The notes below the pieces were generated by a model. That model did not search any database. It was not told the origin of the DNA and saw only the letters and a list, made by a program, of their open reading frames with translations. The position numbers and the translations under genes are program-made. A DNA stretch of 64,000 nt from Pseudomonadota bacterium (lineage in GTDB: Bacteria; Pseudomonadota; Gammaproteobacteria; Xanthomonadales; Ahniellaceae), in the NCBI GenBank assembly GCA_022843465.1, contig JALHNO010000001.1, positions 72,687 through 136,686 on the forward strand. Direction: 5' to 3'. Positions 9,901 through 17,902 of the stretch are shown one piece after another. Numbering within the stretch: position 1 is the stretch's first letter; the number at the start of each line of letters is the position of its first letter.

Positions 9901-10785
9901 GCCCACGATGCGGTCTGCGCGAAACATCAGGCCTTGGCCAGGGCCGAGTCCAGCCCCGGTTCTGGTGATCTGCAGTACCTGGCGGCGCGCTGCATGGCCG
10001 ATGGGCCCGATCAACGTGCAGCTTTTCTTGCTGCGCTGAAGCGGTGGCCGGATAGTTCCTGGCTGCAATACGGGGCGGCGCATGCGCTCGCCGAGAATGC
10101 GCAGTGGGGCGAAGCCGCGACACTGATGCGTACTGCCGTCCAGAAGCTGCCGGCGATTGCCGAAGGCGCGAATGTGGATCTGGTGCGGCTGATCAGGATG
10201 AGCGCGGACGCCGGGCAGGCTGAGATCGCCGAACTGGCACGAAAGTCCGAATACCTGTCGAACTTCCTGGCGATCGAAACCGGGGAGGGTGTCAGCCCGG
10301 ATTCTGGCCTGATGGCGTATGCCCCACTCGCCCGCGGCGCCCTCGACGAGGCGCTGGCGCTGTCCGCCAAGGACGCAACGTACCGTGACGATGTCCGAAT
10401 GCTGGTGGCCGCTTCCGAGGGCGCCAGCGCAGAGCAGAGAGCAGCGGCACTGTCGGCGGACCTGCCGGAGTCGATGGACGACTCGGCGGCCTGGCCAGTC
10501 TTGGCCTTGGCCCTGCGCGAATCGAACGACTGGACCGCCCAGCTCGAACGCGCGCGCGCCTCCAGCCGCGAAGACAATGCCGAGCGCATGTGGCGCTTCC
10601 TGCAGGCGCTGAAGCAGGGCGGCGATCCACAGTCTGCCGAACTGCTGCTCGAAGCGATGCTGCCCAGGGAGCGCGGCATCGCCTACGCCAGTGCCGTCGT
10701 GCTGCTCGGCACGCGCAGCCCACAGTCCTGGCGCAATGGCGCCCACGCCCTGCTGTTTGCCTTCGAGCGACCGTATCTGCGTTGA
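6961..10785 (+). CDS. Large membrane M48-family metalloprotease
   Basis: A 1274-residue protein, much longer than typical M48 enzymes of about 300. Two N-terminal membrane segments (about 28-60 and 67-90) precede the peptidase domain with the zinc motif HEFGH at 177-181 and the third ligand in EYQAD at 261-265. More hydrophobic segments lie around 215-245 and one near 745-765. Residues about 900-1270 are Ala- and Leu-rich helical repeats resembling TPR arrays. GGGGAA lies 6 nt before the ATG. It stands alone on its strand. It probably degrades membrane or envelope proteins; the substrate is unknown and the long helical tail may recruit it. Confidence 0.88.
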   Translation: MDTLYPAGPGSIPANLTAPSATYRRHAWLAMAGLLGFVTFYLALMGWFAWTSYRLIGALFAGTSDNVIAALVVGGCAAFLTVFMAKALVFIKRGAQSDDIELKPADQPQLFAFLHRLADEAGAPRPHRVYASARVNAAVFYDLSIANLIFPSRKNLEIGLGLVNVLNLGELKAVLAHEFGHFAQRTMAVGRWVYIAQQIASHIIAKRDALDDLLRTLSRIDLRVAWIGWILRLIVWSIRSLVELIFRVVVLVQRALSREMEYQADLVAASLTGSDALVNALHKLHAADDAWDRAIGFGSEEIGQQRGVRDLFAVQTRIIEKMRVILADPLYGAAPEVPSHAPDQHRVFRNELAQPPQMWSTHPANADRERNVKRTYIPAPVDNRPAWILFAHADALRESMSASIYSGALPAAVSTEQTLAQLDACYDRPNLDRRYRGSFLGRSIVRHAATVNDLYSAVAEDEDLPARIATLYGDDHDRDLDKLRELQQEKQTLAGLQAGYLTAPGGVVRWRGGELARRELPKVLQDLEQEIAPVKQSIQAHDQRCRSLHLAAAQRLGGGWEAYLRGLAAALHYADHALADLRDTQGLLDNTYRVVTADGNVSAGELDRLIKVGNVVQSTLSAIHYAADRVQLDTALLQRMRISSWHEALGVLKLPPASKDNMQSWLPVVDGWVNAAAGQLAALKEAALELLLATEHKVAQAIVDDSGLDPAPEASRLDIQYVTLLPGSERKRQDKLGWWDRFQTADGWPASLARLGIAGGIVGSVLLLGGATGHQVISVYNGLARPVQVSIDEQILNLAPHASRSIDLTRADTHAVSARTLEGEQIESFNSDNKLTASHYIYNVAGAASLVEWTASYGDAREVAPRELGAPRWTFTGVEYVFRDPPEQIQTKGGGGTRRALSARSDRTASSVIASLDAKAQESLIRSHAQWDAADSAHIAEWLSEASRLPDFADILEQRLRRTPNEVVSLRAEQNAAEGAAHDAVCAKHQALARAESSPGSGDLQYLAARCMADGPDQRAAFLAALKRWPDSSWLQYGAAHALAENAQWGEAATLMRTAVQKLPAIAEGANVDLVRLIRMSADAGQAEIAELARKSEYLSNFLAIETGEGVSPDSGLMAYAPLARGALDEALALSAKDATYRDDVRMLVAASEGASAEQRAAALSADLPESMDDSAAWPVLALALRESNDWTAQLERARASSREDNAERMWRFLQALKQGGDPQSAELLLEAMLPRERGIAYASAVVLLGTRSPQSWRNGAHALLFAFERPYLR

Positions 10786-11086
10786 GCGTATGCGTCGCAA
10801 GTATCCGGTTCCAGTAGCTGCGATGCGCACTGGTTGCGGTTGGCAGGAAAGCGGCGGTACGGATTGGGCGGGACGCGTTCTGGCAGCGCGTTCTGACCAG
10901 CCAGCAATCGCGTCCTGCAAGATCAGGCGGCACGCCCATCAGGCCTTCAAGTGATGGGGGTCCCGGAACTCTCCCCGGTCGATCCATCCGGTGGGGTGTC
11001 CCGGGATTCGCCCCGGAATCAGCCGGAATTCCCGTTCTCACCCAATTGTCGCTGCGTTTCAGCGCCAATGGTGCGATTCAACCCAG

Positions 11087-11250
11087 CCCAGGGCAACGCC
11101 CTGGATCGAGCACCGAGAGGCCCATAAGGTCCGAACGGGCGATTCAAGACCGACCGATCCGTATCGAATGTAATCGCCTGTAATCGCCCCTTCAGGGCCT
11201 CAGTCGACACGACGGTCTGTCCCAGGGCATTGCCCCCTTGGGGCGATCCA
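11087..11250. repeat. Palindromic MITE-like element, degenerate copy
   Basis: Order: a CCAGGGC-AAC-GCCCTGG hairpin (11088-11104), GAGGCCCATAA, an imperfect inverted repeat (left arm near 11131-11148, right arm TAATCGCCCCTTCAGGGCC near 11181-11199), then CCCAGGGCATT and a GCCCC-CTT-GGGGC hairpin (11232-11244). The same modules recur in the same order at 11540-11690. Confidence 0.6.
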
Positions 11251-11539
11251 TTGCCTGTGAACTGGGCCACCCTGAACACCAACTTTTCAGGGCAGTCGCA
11301 CTCACCCCGCGCACCGACTCAAACCCCTTGTAGTGGCATTTTTGCCTAGCCGGCATCAATGCAATCAATGGCTTACGCTGTTAACTGCGGAACTTGGGGT
11401 GCCCCAATCAGTCCATCAAGTGAAAGGTGTCCCGGAATCCTCCGGAACTCTCCCCCGGGATTCGCCATCCCGGAATTCGGGTCAGTGATGGGTGTCCCGA
11501 ATTTCTTCGGGTGTCCCGAATTTCTTCGCTGGGTCAACC

Positions 11540-11690
11540 AGCGCGAGGCCCATAAGCCCTGAAGGGGCGATTCAAGATCGCGCGCTCGGCATCACCTTGA
11601 ATCGCCCCTTCAGGGCTGCAATCCACATCGCCGTCGGTTCCCAGGGCGTTGCCCTGGGCTGGAATGATCTGCCCCTTCGGGGCGACGAAG
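11540..11690. repeat. Palindromic MITE-like element, well-preserved copy
   Basis: A perfect 22-bp inverted repeat: AGCCCTGAAGGGGCGATTCA and two more bases at 11555-11576, and its complement at 11596-11617, around a 19-nt loop. It is followed by CCAGGGC-GTT-GCCCTGG (11641-11657) and GCCCC-TTC-GGGGC (11671-11683). There is no open frame inside, so it would be a non-autonomous or REP-like element. Confidence 0.7.
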
Positions 11691-11987
11691 TCGGCGAAGC
11701 TCTGGACAGCCATCAAACGCCCAGTGCCCGATTCGAGCATGTTTTCAGCACTCGGCCAATTGATGGGTGTCCCCGAACGCCCCCTCCCCGAACGCCCCCC
11801 CGAACCCCCGTCATTCGGCAAGCCTCGCATCGGCAGGTGTGCTTGTCTTCGTTACCGGCTTGCACGCGCCGCGCGTATCTTCCAGGAGGTCGATCGTTCC
11901 GGCATGGTCCGCATCAGCCGGAATGGCTGGCCTCGGTGACAGCAGGGTGCTAATTTGAAATATAACAACCACCTTGATGAGCCCTCC

Positions 11988-12245
11988 ATGCATACCACTA
12001 ATCTGCGCGAGGTCGGAGGCTCCATCATGTTGGCCGTTCCTCCCGCCATTCTGGATCTGCTGCAGCTCAGGGCCGGCACGACGGTGGGTTTGGCGGTGGA
12101 TCATGGCCGGCTGGTTGTCGAGCCAACGCCGCGTCCGCACTACACACTGGCCGAACTCCTGGCCGCGTCCGACTACTCGGGTGCACCGACGGCTGCGGAC
12201 AGGGAATGGGTCGATGCCCCGGCTCAGGGCCGCGAGTTGCTATGA
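11988..12245 (+). CDS. mazE: MazE-like antitoxin (AbrB/SpoVT fold)
   Basis: An 85-residue protein starting MHTTNLREVGGSIMLAVPP, the swapped-hairpin DNA-binding start of MazE antitoxins, followed by LQLRAGTTVGLAVDHGRLVVEP and an acidic C-terminal tail expected to wrap the toxin. An in-frame ATG 33 nt upstream exists, but homologues begin at this Met. A TATAAC box lies at 11962-11967. The stop overlaps the toxin start by ATGA, the usual coupled arrangement. Normally it neutralises MazF and represses the operon; here the toxin is broken, so only the regulatory role may remain. Confidence 0.85.
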   Translation: MHTTNLREVGGSIMLAVPPAILDLLQLRAGTTVGLAVDHGRLVVEPTPRPHYTLAELLAASDYSGAPTAADREWVDAPAQGRELL

Positions 12246-12567
12246 AGCGAGGTGATATTTACCTCGTGTCACTCGATTCTGGCGCGGGTCACGAGTAGGG
12301 GGCAAGCGTCCCGTGCTGGTGGTTTCACCAGCTGAATTCAACGAAGTCACCAGGCTTCCGGTTGTTTTGCAGATCACAAGCGGCGGTGAGTTCGCGCGCC
12401 GTCTGGGGTTTGCCGTCACGATAAGCGGCATCAAGACCACCGGTGTCGTCCGCTGCGATCAACCGCGCGTGCTTGATCTGCAGGCGCGCATGGGACGAAA
12501 GGTGGACAGCCTGCCCGCACCCATCATGGACGAAGTTCTGGCAAGAGTGGCGACCTTGTTCGAGTGA
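12242..12567 (+). pseudogene. mazF: MazF-like mRNA interferase, frameshifted
   Basis: Translation from the ATG at 12242 gives MKRGDIYLVSLDSGAGHE and stops at TAG 12296-12298. The rest of the family sequence continues in another frame (GGKRPVLVVSPAEFNEV ... DSLPAPIMDEVLARVATLFE to 12567). Homologues read GHEQ-x-G-K-R-P across this junction, so one lost nucleotide explains both the stop and the frame change. The toxin would end before the R-P and T-S-G catalytic parts and should be inactive. A sequencing error next to the G run is the alternative. Confidence 0.85.
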
Positions 12568-12756
12568 CCGTCCGGGCGCAGTTCACGGGGCCGGGTCTGG
12601 CTTGATCGCATCGAAGGAAGGTAGGCCGTGACCGAGCGTACGAATATCCGCTCGTGTAGCTCAGGAAGTTGGCGCGAACTTCTGCCTTCGGTCTATTGAT
12701 GGGTGTGCGCGAACTATGGCATTTACCTGGCCGGAACCAAGACAGTCCGATTCACC

Positions 12757-13941
12757 TCAGATCCCATACTCCGGCAACGCCAACTCATCGCGAAAGTAGC
12801 GGCCCATGAGAATTCTTGGAAAAACCGGAAAGCGCATCAGCAGGGTGGCGTAGTCGCGCAGGCGGACGCCGAGTGCGGTGCTGGGGATGAATGAAGCGAC
12901 CAGGCTTTCCGCTTGCTTCTGTTTGCGGGCAACCACGGCGCCCAGGCGTGCGTGGTAGTGGGCGAGTGCGGCTTCGGTGTCGTTGCCGTGCCGATGCAAT
13001 TCACCGGCAAGTACGTAGGCCTGGGCCAGTGCGAAGCCGGCGCCTTCTCCGGCGATCAGGGAAGGGCAGGCGGCGGCGTCGCCGATCAGGGCGACCTTGC
13101 CCTTGACCCAGGCGTCCATGCGGATCTTGCTGATGCTGTCGAAGTAGATGTCATCCACCGGTTCCATGCCCGCCAGGATGGTGGTGGACTCCCAGCCGAT
13201 GTCGGCGAGTGCGGCGGTCAATGCCGCCTTGCGCTCGAGGTGGCTGGTGGGCACGCAGCCCTTGAGGTGCTCATCGCGCAGCAGCACGAAGAAGAGCATG
13301 CGATCGTCGCGCAACGGAAAGCGCGCCACATACCGGCCGGGCGCCGTGTGCGCGACATAGGTATTGCCGTTGCGCGGCCGATAGCCGGGGATCTCGAACG
13401 ATGCAACATGGCACCCAAGCGGATACTCGAAGCGGGTGTCTGGGCCGAAGACGAGTTGGCGAACGTGCGAGTGCAGGCCGTCGGCGCCGATCACCAGGTC
13501 GAATTCACGCGGCGGTGCATGCTCGAACGCGACGCGCACCCGCGTGCCGTCATCGTCAATCGCGCTGATGCTGTCGCCGAAGCGGGTTTCCACTTGAGCA
13601 GGCAGTGCGGCGAAGATGGCGGTCGCGATGTCGGATCGTGCCAGTGTCGCCATGCGGCCCTTGGCGAGCTTCAGCAGCACACGCGAGGGATAGCCGCCAC
13701 GGGTTCGCCCCGAGCGGTCGACCATGCGCAACTCATCGGAGTGGTGCTGCAGTTCCAAAAGCTGCGGCAGCAGGCCCATTCGTTCGATCGCGTCGTAGCC
13801 GATGCCCCAGAGGTTGAGCACGAAGCCACCCCTGCGCAATGCCGGCGCACGCTCCAGCAACAGCACCTCGTGGCCCAGTTTACCCAGCCAGTAGGCAAGC
13901 GCCGTACCCGCAATGCCGGCTCCGTTGATCGCAATCTTCAT
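12757..13941 (-). CDS. FAD-dependent monooxygenase (group A flavoprotein)
   Basis: A 394-residue protein starting MKIAINGAGIAGTALAYWLG, whose GxGxxG binds the FAD dinucleotide. The DG motif is in VIGADGLHSHVR and the second flavin motif in VALIGDAAACPSL. This layout is that of p-hydroxybenzoate-hydroxylase-type aromatic or TetX-like monooxygenases. I chose the ATG at 13941 because the glycine motif must be N-terminal, although the frame runs on to 14325; AGGGA lies about 10 nt upstream. The gene is alone on its strand segment, so the substrate cannot be read from context. Confidence 0.88.
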   Translation of the reverse strand: MKIAINGAGIAGTALAYWLGKLGHEVLLLERAPALRRGGFVLNLWGIGYDAIERMGLLPQLLELQHHSDELRMVDRSGRTRGGYPSRVLLKLAKGRMATLARSDIATAIFAALPAQVETRFGDSISAIDDDGTRVRVAFEHAPPREFDLVIGADGLHSHVRQLVFGPDTRFEYPLGCHVASFEIPGYRPRNGNTYVAHTAPGRYVARFPLRDDRMLFFVLLRDEHLKGCVPTSHLERKAALTAALADIGWESTTILAGMEPVDDIYFDSISKIRMDAWVKGKVALIGDAAACPSLIAGEGAGFALAQAYVLAGELHRHGNDTEAALAHYHARLGAVVARKQKQAESLVASFIPSTALGVRLRDYATLLMRFPVFPRILMGRYFRDELALPEYGI

Positions 13942-14448
13942 CGACGCATAGTCCCTGTGCGGTTCCGCCAGCGAGTCCTGGCACACGCCATGATCGCAGC
14001 ATGGACAGGCACAGATCGAGCCGGGGCCGGCCGCGAAGTTCGTTTCGGTTCGACGGCTGTCGATCAAGAGTCGGCTCTCGACCGCCAACCGTCGCCGTTC
14101 TGCAGTCATTCGACGGTGACTGCACGATTTCGTGTTGCACGTGCCACACCATCCATGGGCCCTTGCCCCTGATCCGGGTCGTGCCTCGCGGCTGGCGGGC
14201 GAGTGAACAGTTGGGGACAGTTGGAGGGGAACAGTTGGACACCCAGCCTTTGCGCGGGTGCGTTGCAGTTTCGCGAACGGGTTTGCCTGGCGACGTCGCG
14301 GGCCGCGGCGATGACTTCCAGGCAACGGATTGATAAGGCGTGGGTTTCGAGGCTACCGCCGCTCTGACTGAATGGCGATTTTCGGTCAGGGTCGGACCGT
14401 CGCATGGGTACTCTGATCCATGCGTCCTTTGCTTTCGCCCAGCTGGCG
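13942..14448. other. Gene-free spacer
   Basis: This separates two minus-strand genes. Around 14206-14240 the motif AACAGTTGG or GACAGTTGG occurs three times in a row, a short imperfect direct repeat. I see no gene, and no clear promoter for the monooxygenase. Confidence 0.5.
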
Positions 14449-15405
14449 TCACTTCTGCAGAGAACTGGCATGGTGCTCGTGCAGGGGCTCCGTCGGTGGT
14501 TGCGTTCTTCTTCGCCGCGCGAACCACAGCGCCAAAGACCCGGCGACGAAGTAGGCGACGCAGAACACGCTGCCCTCCGGGCCTTCTGCGCCGCCGCTCA
14601 ACCAGTCGGCTCCGGTTGGCGTGAGTGGCACCAGCAGGGCGGGGATACCGACGTCGATGCCGGTCAGCGGCACGCCAAAGCCGACCGCGAGCATCCAGTT
14701 CCAGCCTGCGTGCCAGCCCATGACGCCGAGCAGGCTGCGGGTACGCAGCACCCAGGCGCAGCAGAAGACGGCGAAGACGAAACTGCTCAGGGTGATCAGC
14801 CAGTGTTGATCGCGGCTCAGGTGTGCCAGTGTAAACAGTGCCGAGCTGAGCACCACCGCGAGCACGATGTTCAGCTTCTTCGCCACCACGGAGAGCAACC
14901 AGCCACGAAACAGGATCTCTTCGGTGCTGGCCTGCAGCGCGAACGCCGGCAACAGCAGGGCGATGAAGAGCAGGGATTCGGCAGAAGCCCAGGCACTTGC
15001 GGTTGCAGAGTCAGTCAGCGTCGATGTGAACACCAGACCACCGGCGAGGACGATTGCTGCCACGATTCCGAGAATACTGAGCACCCCGACCATGTGGCCA
15101 TGCAGAAAGCGTCGCAGGCTGCCAGGACCGGCTATTCCGATCGAAGCCAGGCTGCGGCGTTCGACCAGCCACACCCACAGCAGCACGATGGCGAGCAGGG
15201 GCAGGAAGCCGATGGTCAGCAGTGCGAGCAGGCCGGCGCCATCGACTGGCGTGCCCTTGGCATCAAGATCAACCAGGCGATCGATTATCGGAGTCACCGG
15301 CAACTCGGTGACGATCAGGAACACCAGGCCGAGTATCGGTGCCAGCGGGCCCCATGGCAGCCAGCCCCTGGCGGGCTCGGCCGGAAAAACATCCTGTGAC
15401 TTCAT
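14449..15405 (-). CDS. CPBP-family intramembrane protease
   Basis: About 318 residues with roughly eight membrane segments. The CAAX-protease motif E-E-x-x-x-R is visible as STEEILFRGWLL, followed by a histidine in ALFTLAHLSRDQHW and a later LGVMGWHAGWNWML. These are the glutamate and histidine catalytic residues of the Abi/CPBP family. I chose the ATG at 15405; the frame extends to a GTG at 15441. In bacteria such proteins serve in peptide maturation, immunity or regulation. Nothing nearby points to a substrate. Confidence 0.85.
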   Translation of the reverse strand: MKSQDVFPAEPARGWLPWGPLAPILGLVFLIVTELPVTPIIDRLVDLDAKGTPVDGAGLLALLTIGFLPLLAIVLLWVWLVERRSLASIGIAGPGSLRRFLHGHMVGVLSILGIVAAIVLAGGLVFTSTLTDSATASAWASAESLLFIALLLPAFALQASTEEILFRGWLLSVVAKKLNIVLAVVLSSALFTLAHLSRDQHWLITLSSFVFAVFCCAWVLRTRSLLGVMGWHAGWNWMLAVGFGVPLTGIDVGIPALLVPLTPTGADWLSGGAEGPEGSVFCVAYFVAGSLALWFARRRRTQPPTEPLHEHHASSLQK

Positions 15406-15487
15406 CGATCCGGTGTCCTGTTGATGGCAGTGGCGTGTCACCCGGGAGCGGCGACGGACGCATCTTAGAAACCGGTCTGACTGCGCT

Positions 15488-16309
15488 CTAGAACGATTGT
15501 GCGCGCGCTGCTGGACGACAGGCGCTCATCCATTGTCCGGGGGTCATCCCGTAGCATTGCCGGAAGAGCCGGGTCAGGTGACTTTGATCGGCGAAGCGGC
15601 AGGCAAAGGCAACCTCGGCGATACCGGCTCCGGCAGCGAGCAAGCTGCGGGCGCGCTGCAGCCGGCGCATGAGGAGATAGCGATAGGGACTGGTGCCGAA
15701 TGCCGTGCGGAAATCACGCGAAAGCTTCCAGCGGTCGCGCCGACTGACACCTTCCAGCGTCGCCAGCGCGACCGGCTCATCCCAGTGCGCCATCAGGTAC
15801 TGCCGGGCCAACTCCGCCGCCGCGTAGTCGGCGCGTGGCAGGGCGCGGGCAGCGCCACACAAGCCGGCCAGACTGTTTGCCAGATCATAGAGCGCATCCT
15901 GATGTTCGAGTTCGTCGAGAGGTCGTTCGAAATCGACCAGCAGGGGCGCGAGCGCCTGCAGCAGGCGCGGATCGCTGGATGTGCCGCCTTCCAGAAATGG
16001 CAAAGGCCGGCCACCGAGCATCTGCTGGATCACGCCGGGCTCGACCGCGAGCGCACGGTAGCGGAAGCCGGCCTCGGTGCCGGCATGGCCATCGTGCAGC
16101 TCATCCGGATGCACCACGATCACGCCACCTGGCAAGGAATGGCGCTCGCTGCCCCGGTACTGGAAGCTCTGCACACCCTGCAACGTCAGCGCGAAGACAT
16201 AGTTGTCGTGGCGATGCGGCGCGTAGCCCTGACCGGAGATGAAGACCTCCATGCGCACCGCTTCACCTGCCGCGCGAGCGTCCCAACAGGCGATCCTGGC
16301 CTTCTGCAT
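15488..16309 (-). CDS. AraC-family transcriptional regulator
   Basis: 273 residues. The N-terminal cupin-like sensor has PHRHDNYVFALTLQGVQSF and GGVIVVHPDELHDG, the AraC_binding pattern. The C-terminal two helix-turn-helix units are clear: LATLEGVSRRDRWKLSRDF and GIAEVAFACRFADQSHLTRLF, ending in YGMTPGQW. It is transcribed divergently from the GntR-ABC operon with 307 bp between the starts. The effector is unknown. Confidence 0.92.
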   Translation of the reverse strand: MQKARIACWDARAAGEAVRMEVFISGQGYAPHRHDNYVFALTLQGVQSFQYRGSERHSLPGGVIVVHPDELHDGHAGTEAGFRYRALAVEPGVIQQMLGGRPLPFLEGGTSSDPRLLQALAPLLVDFERPLDELEHQDALYDLANSLAGLCGAARALPRADYAAAELARQYLMAHWDEPVALATLEGVSRRDRWKLSRDFRTAFGTSPYRYLLMRRLQRARSLLAAGAGIAEVAFACRFADQSHLTRLFRQCYGMTPGQWMSACRPAARAQSF

Positions 16310-16557
16310 CGGTGTCCAGCGGCTGCCGCAATGGGCTCAGTGTAGATGAGTTGGCAGTGCGCGGATGCTGCCTGGGACGTCTGCTGAGCAACGCGGTAGC
16401 AGGTCGCCACACGGCAACCGGGCGCGTCGATGACGGGAAATTCCAACGCCATTCCCGCGTCGCCTCGTGGCTGGGCGGTGGCGGTGCAAACAGTGCTGGG
16501 CAATGATCGGACGTCCGTGCGACGACCGCCCGCCCGTCCGCGGCCGCGCACTCAGGC

Positions 16558-16606
16558 TTTACATCCGGCTTCGCACTGTGCATATTGTGTATAGTGAGAA
16601 TACACA
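16558..16606 (+). promoter_or_regulatory. Promoter and GntR-type operator of the ABC operon
   Basis: A -35 TTTACA (16558-16563) and -10 CATATT (16581-16586) are spaced by 17 bp. An inverted repeat TGTGTAT-N7-ATACACA (16586-16606) overlaps the predicted start site and ends 10 bp before the GntR start codon. Its TGTATA/TATACA-like half-sites resemble YtrA-type GntR operators, so autorepression is likely. Confidence 0.75.
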
Positions 16607-16616
16607 GTAAGCCCAC

Positions 16617-17024
16617 ATGAACGCCGAGTTGTTCCTTTCCGCCAGCAGTGGTGTGCCGATGTATCGGCAGATCGTCGACCAGATCACCGCCAAGGTGATG
16701 GCCGGCGATTGGCCGCCTGGGCATCCGCTGCCGTCGATTCGCGAACTGGCGAGTGCCAGCCAGGTCAGCGTGATCACGGTGAAGCGTGCCTACGCGGAGC
16801 TTGGCAATGCCGGGGTGATCGTCACCCGCCATGGCATGGGCTCGTTCGTTGCCGAGTCGACCGAACTGCCGGTGGCCCTGCTGCGAACCGAGTTTCACCA
16901 GCACCTGGATGCCCTGCTTGCCTGTGCCGCGCGACTGGGCCTTTCACCCGAACAGATCCGGCAAGCACTGGATGACGCGCAGTCCGCTGCGCCTACCGAT
17001 TCACCACGAGGAAACATGCCATGA
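16617..17024 (+). CDS. GntR-family regulator, YtrA subfamily
   Basis: 135 residues. The winged helix is evident (GVPMYRQIVDQITAKVMAGD, LPSIRELASASQVSVITVKRAYAELGNAGVI), followed by only about 45 helical residues, as in the short YtrA class that lacks a large effector domain. Such regulators usually sit first in an ABC-transporter operon and repress it. The stop overlaps the next start (ATGA), and a palindromic operator sits directly upstream. Confidence 0.93.
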   Translation: MNAELFLSASSGVPMYRQIVDQITAKVMAGDWPPGHPLPSIRELASASQVSVITVKRAYAELGNAGVIVTRHGMGSFVAESTELPVALLRTEFHQHLDALLACAARLGLSPEQIRQALDDAQSAAPTDSPRGNMP

Positions 17025-17902
17025 CCGCCGCTTTTGCCCTTTCCGGGGTCAGCAAACACTATGAAGATTTTGCGCTGAAGGACATCGATCTGCATATGCC
17101 CGAGGGTCAGGTGATGGGCCTGGTCGGCGTCAATGGCGCTGGCAAGACGACCCTGCTGCGCATTCTCAGTGGCTTGACCCGCGCCGACACCGGATCGGTA
17201 GAAGTGCTCGGCCATGTGATGCCGGCCGACCAGGTCGCTGCCAAGAAGCACATCGGGATCGCCTCCGAGGACATGCGATTGTTCAAGACGCAGACCTTGC
17301 GCTGGCATATGGATTTCATCCGTACGATTTATCCGGATTGGGATGAGGCCTATGCGCAGGACCTGTTGCGGCGCTTTGATCTGCGCGCCGGACAGAAGCT
17401 GGCCGGGTTCTCGCATGGGCAGCGTGTCAAGGCCCTGCTGCTGCTCAATTTCGCACGCCGTCCACGACTGCTGTTGCTCGATGAGCCGACCACCGGCCTC
17501 GACCCGGTGGCGCGCGACGAGGTGCTGCAGGTGCTGGCGGAGGTGCTGCGCGATGAGGCGCGCAGCGTGCTGTTTTCCTCGCACAACACCCAGGACATCG
17601 AGCAGATCGCCGACACCATCAGCTTTGTGCATCAGGGCCGCCTGCTCGCCAGCAAGGACAAGGAAGTCTTCATAGACGAATGGCGCCGCATTCTCTGCCA
17701 GGGCACCTGGGAAGGCGCAGGCGACTGGCCGGAAATCGCCGCCGCGCGCCGCAATGGCTCGATGCTGGAACTGAAGGTGCGCCAGTTCAGCGAAGCCATC
17801 ATCGAGCGCCTGCAGGCGCAGGGCCTGGAAATCCGCAGTACCGAGGCGATGAGCCTCGAAGAGATCTTTGTCACTACCGTGCGTTCAGGAGCAGCGGCAT
17901 GA
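17021..17902 (+). CDS. ABC transporter ATP-binding protein
   Basis: 293 residues. Walker A is GVNGAGKTT, the signature region appears as the weak FSHGQRVK, Walker B is LLLLDEPTTGLDP, and the switch histidine is in LFSSHNTQDIE. About 80 residues follow the core and end in LEEIFVTTV, as in YtrB-type ATPases. It overlaps the GntR gene before it and the permease after it by ATGA, so the three form one translationally coupled operon. Confidence 0.93.
   Translation: MTAAFALSGVSKHYEDFALKDIDLHMPEGQVMGLVGVNGAGKTTLLRILSGLTRADTGSVEVLGHVMPADQVAAKKHIGIASEDMRLFKTQTLRWHMDFIRTIYPDWDEAYAQDLLRRFDLRAGQKLAGFSHGQRVKALLLLNFARRPRLLLLDEPTTGLDPVARDEVLQVLAEVLRDEARSVLFSSHNTQDIEQIADTISFVHQGRLLASKDKEVFIDEWRRILCQGTWEGAGDWPEIAAARRNGSMLELKVRQFSEAIIERLQAQGLEIRSTEAMSLEEIFVTTVRSGAAA

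Larger units (their letters stand above)
10786..11954. other. Gene-free, repeat-rich spacer
   Basis: No frame here has both a ribosome-binding site and a believable product. The stretch holds several degenerate GGTGTCCCGGAA-type motifs (about 10955-11040, 11428-11530 and 11760-11815) and two compound palindromic elements listed separately. It looks like a landing zone for small non-autonomous repeats. Confidence 0.6.
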
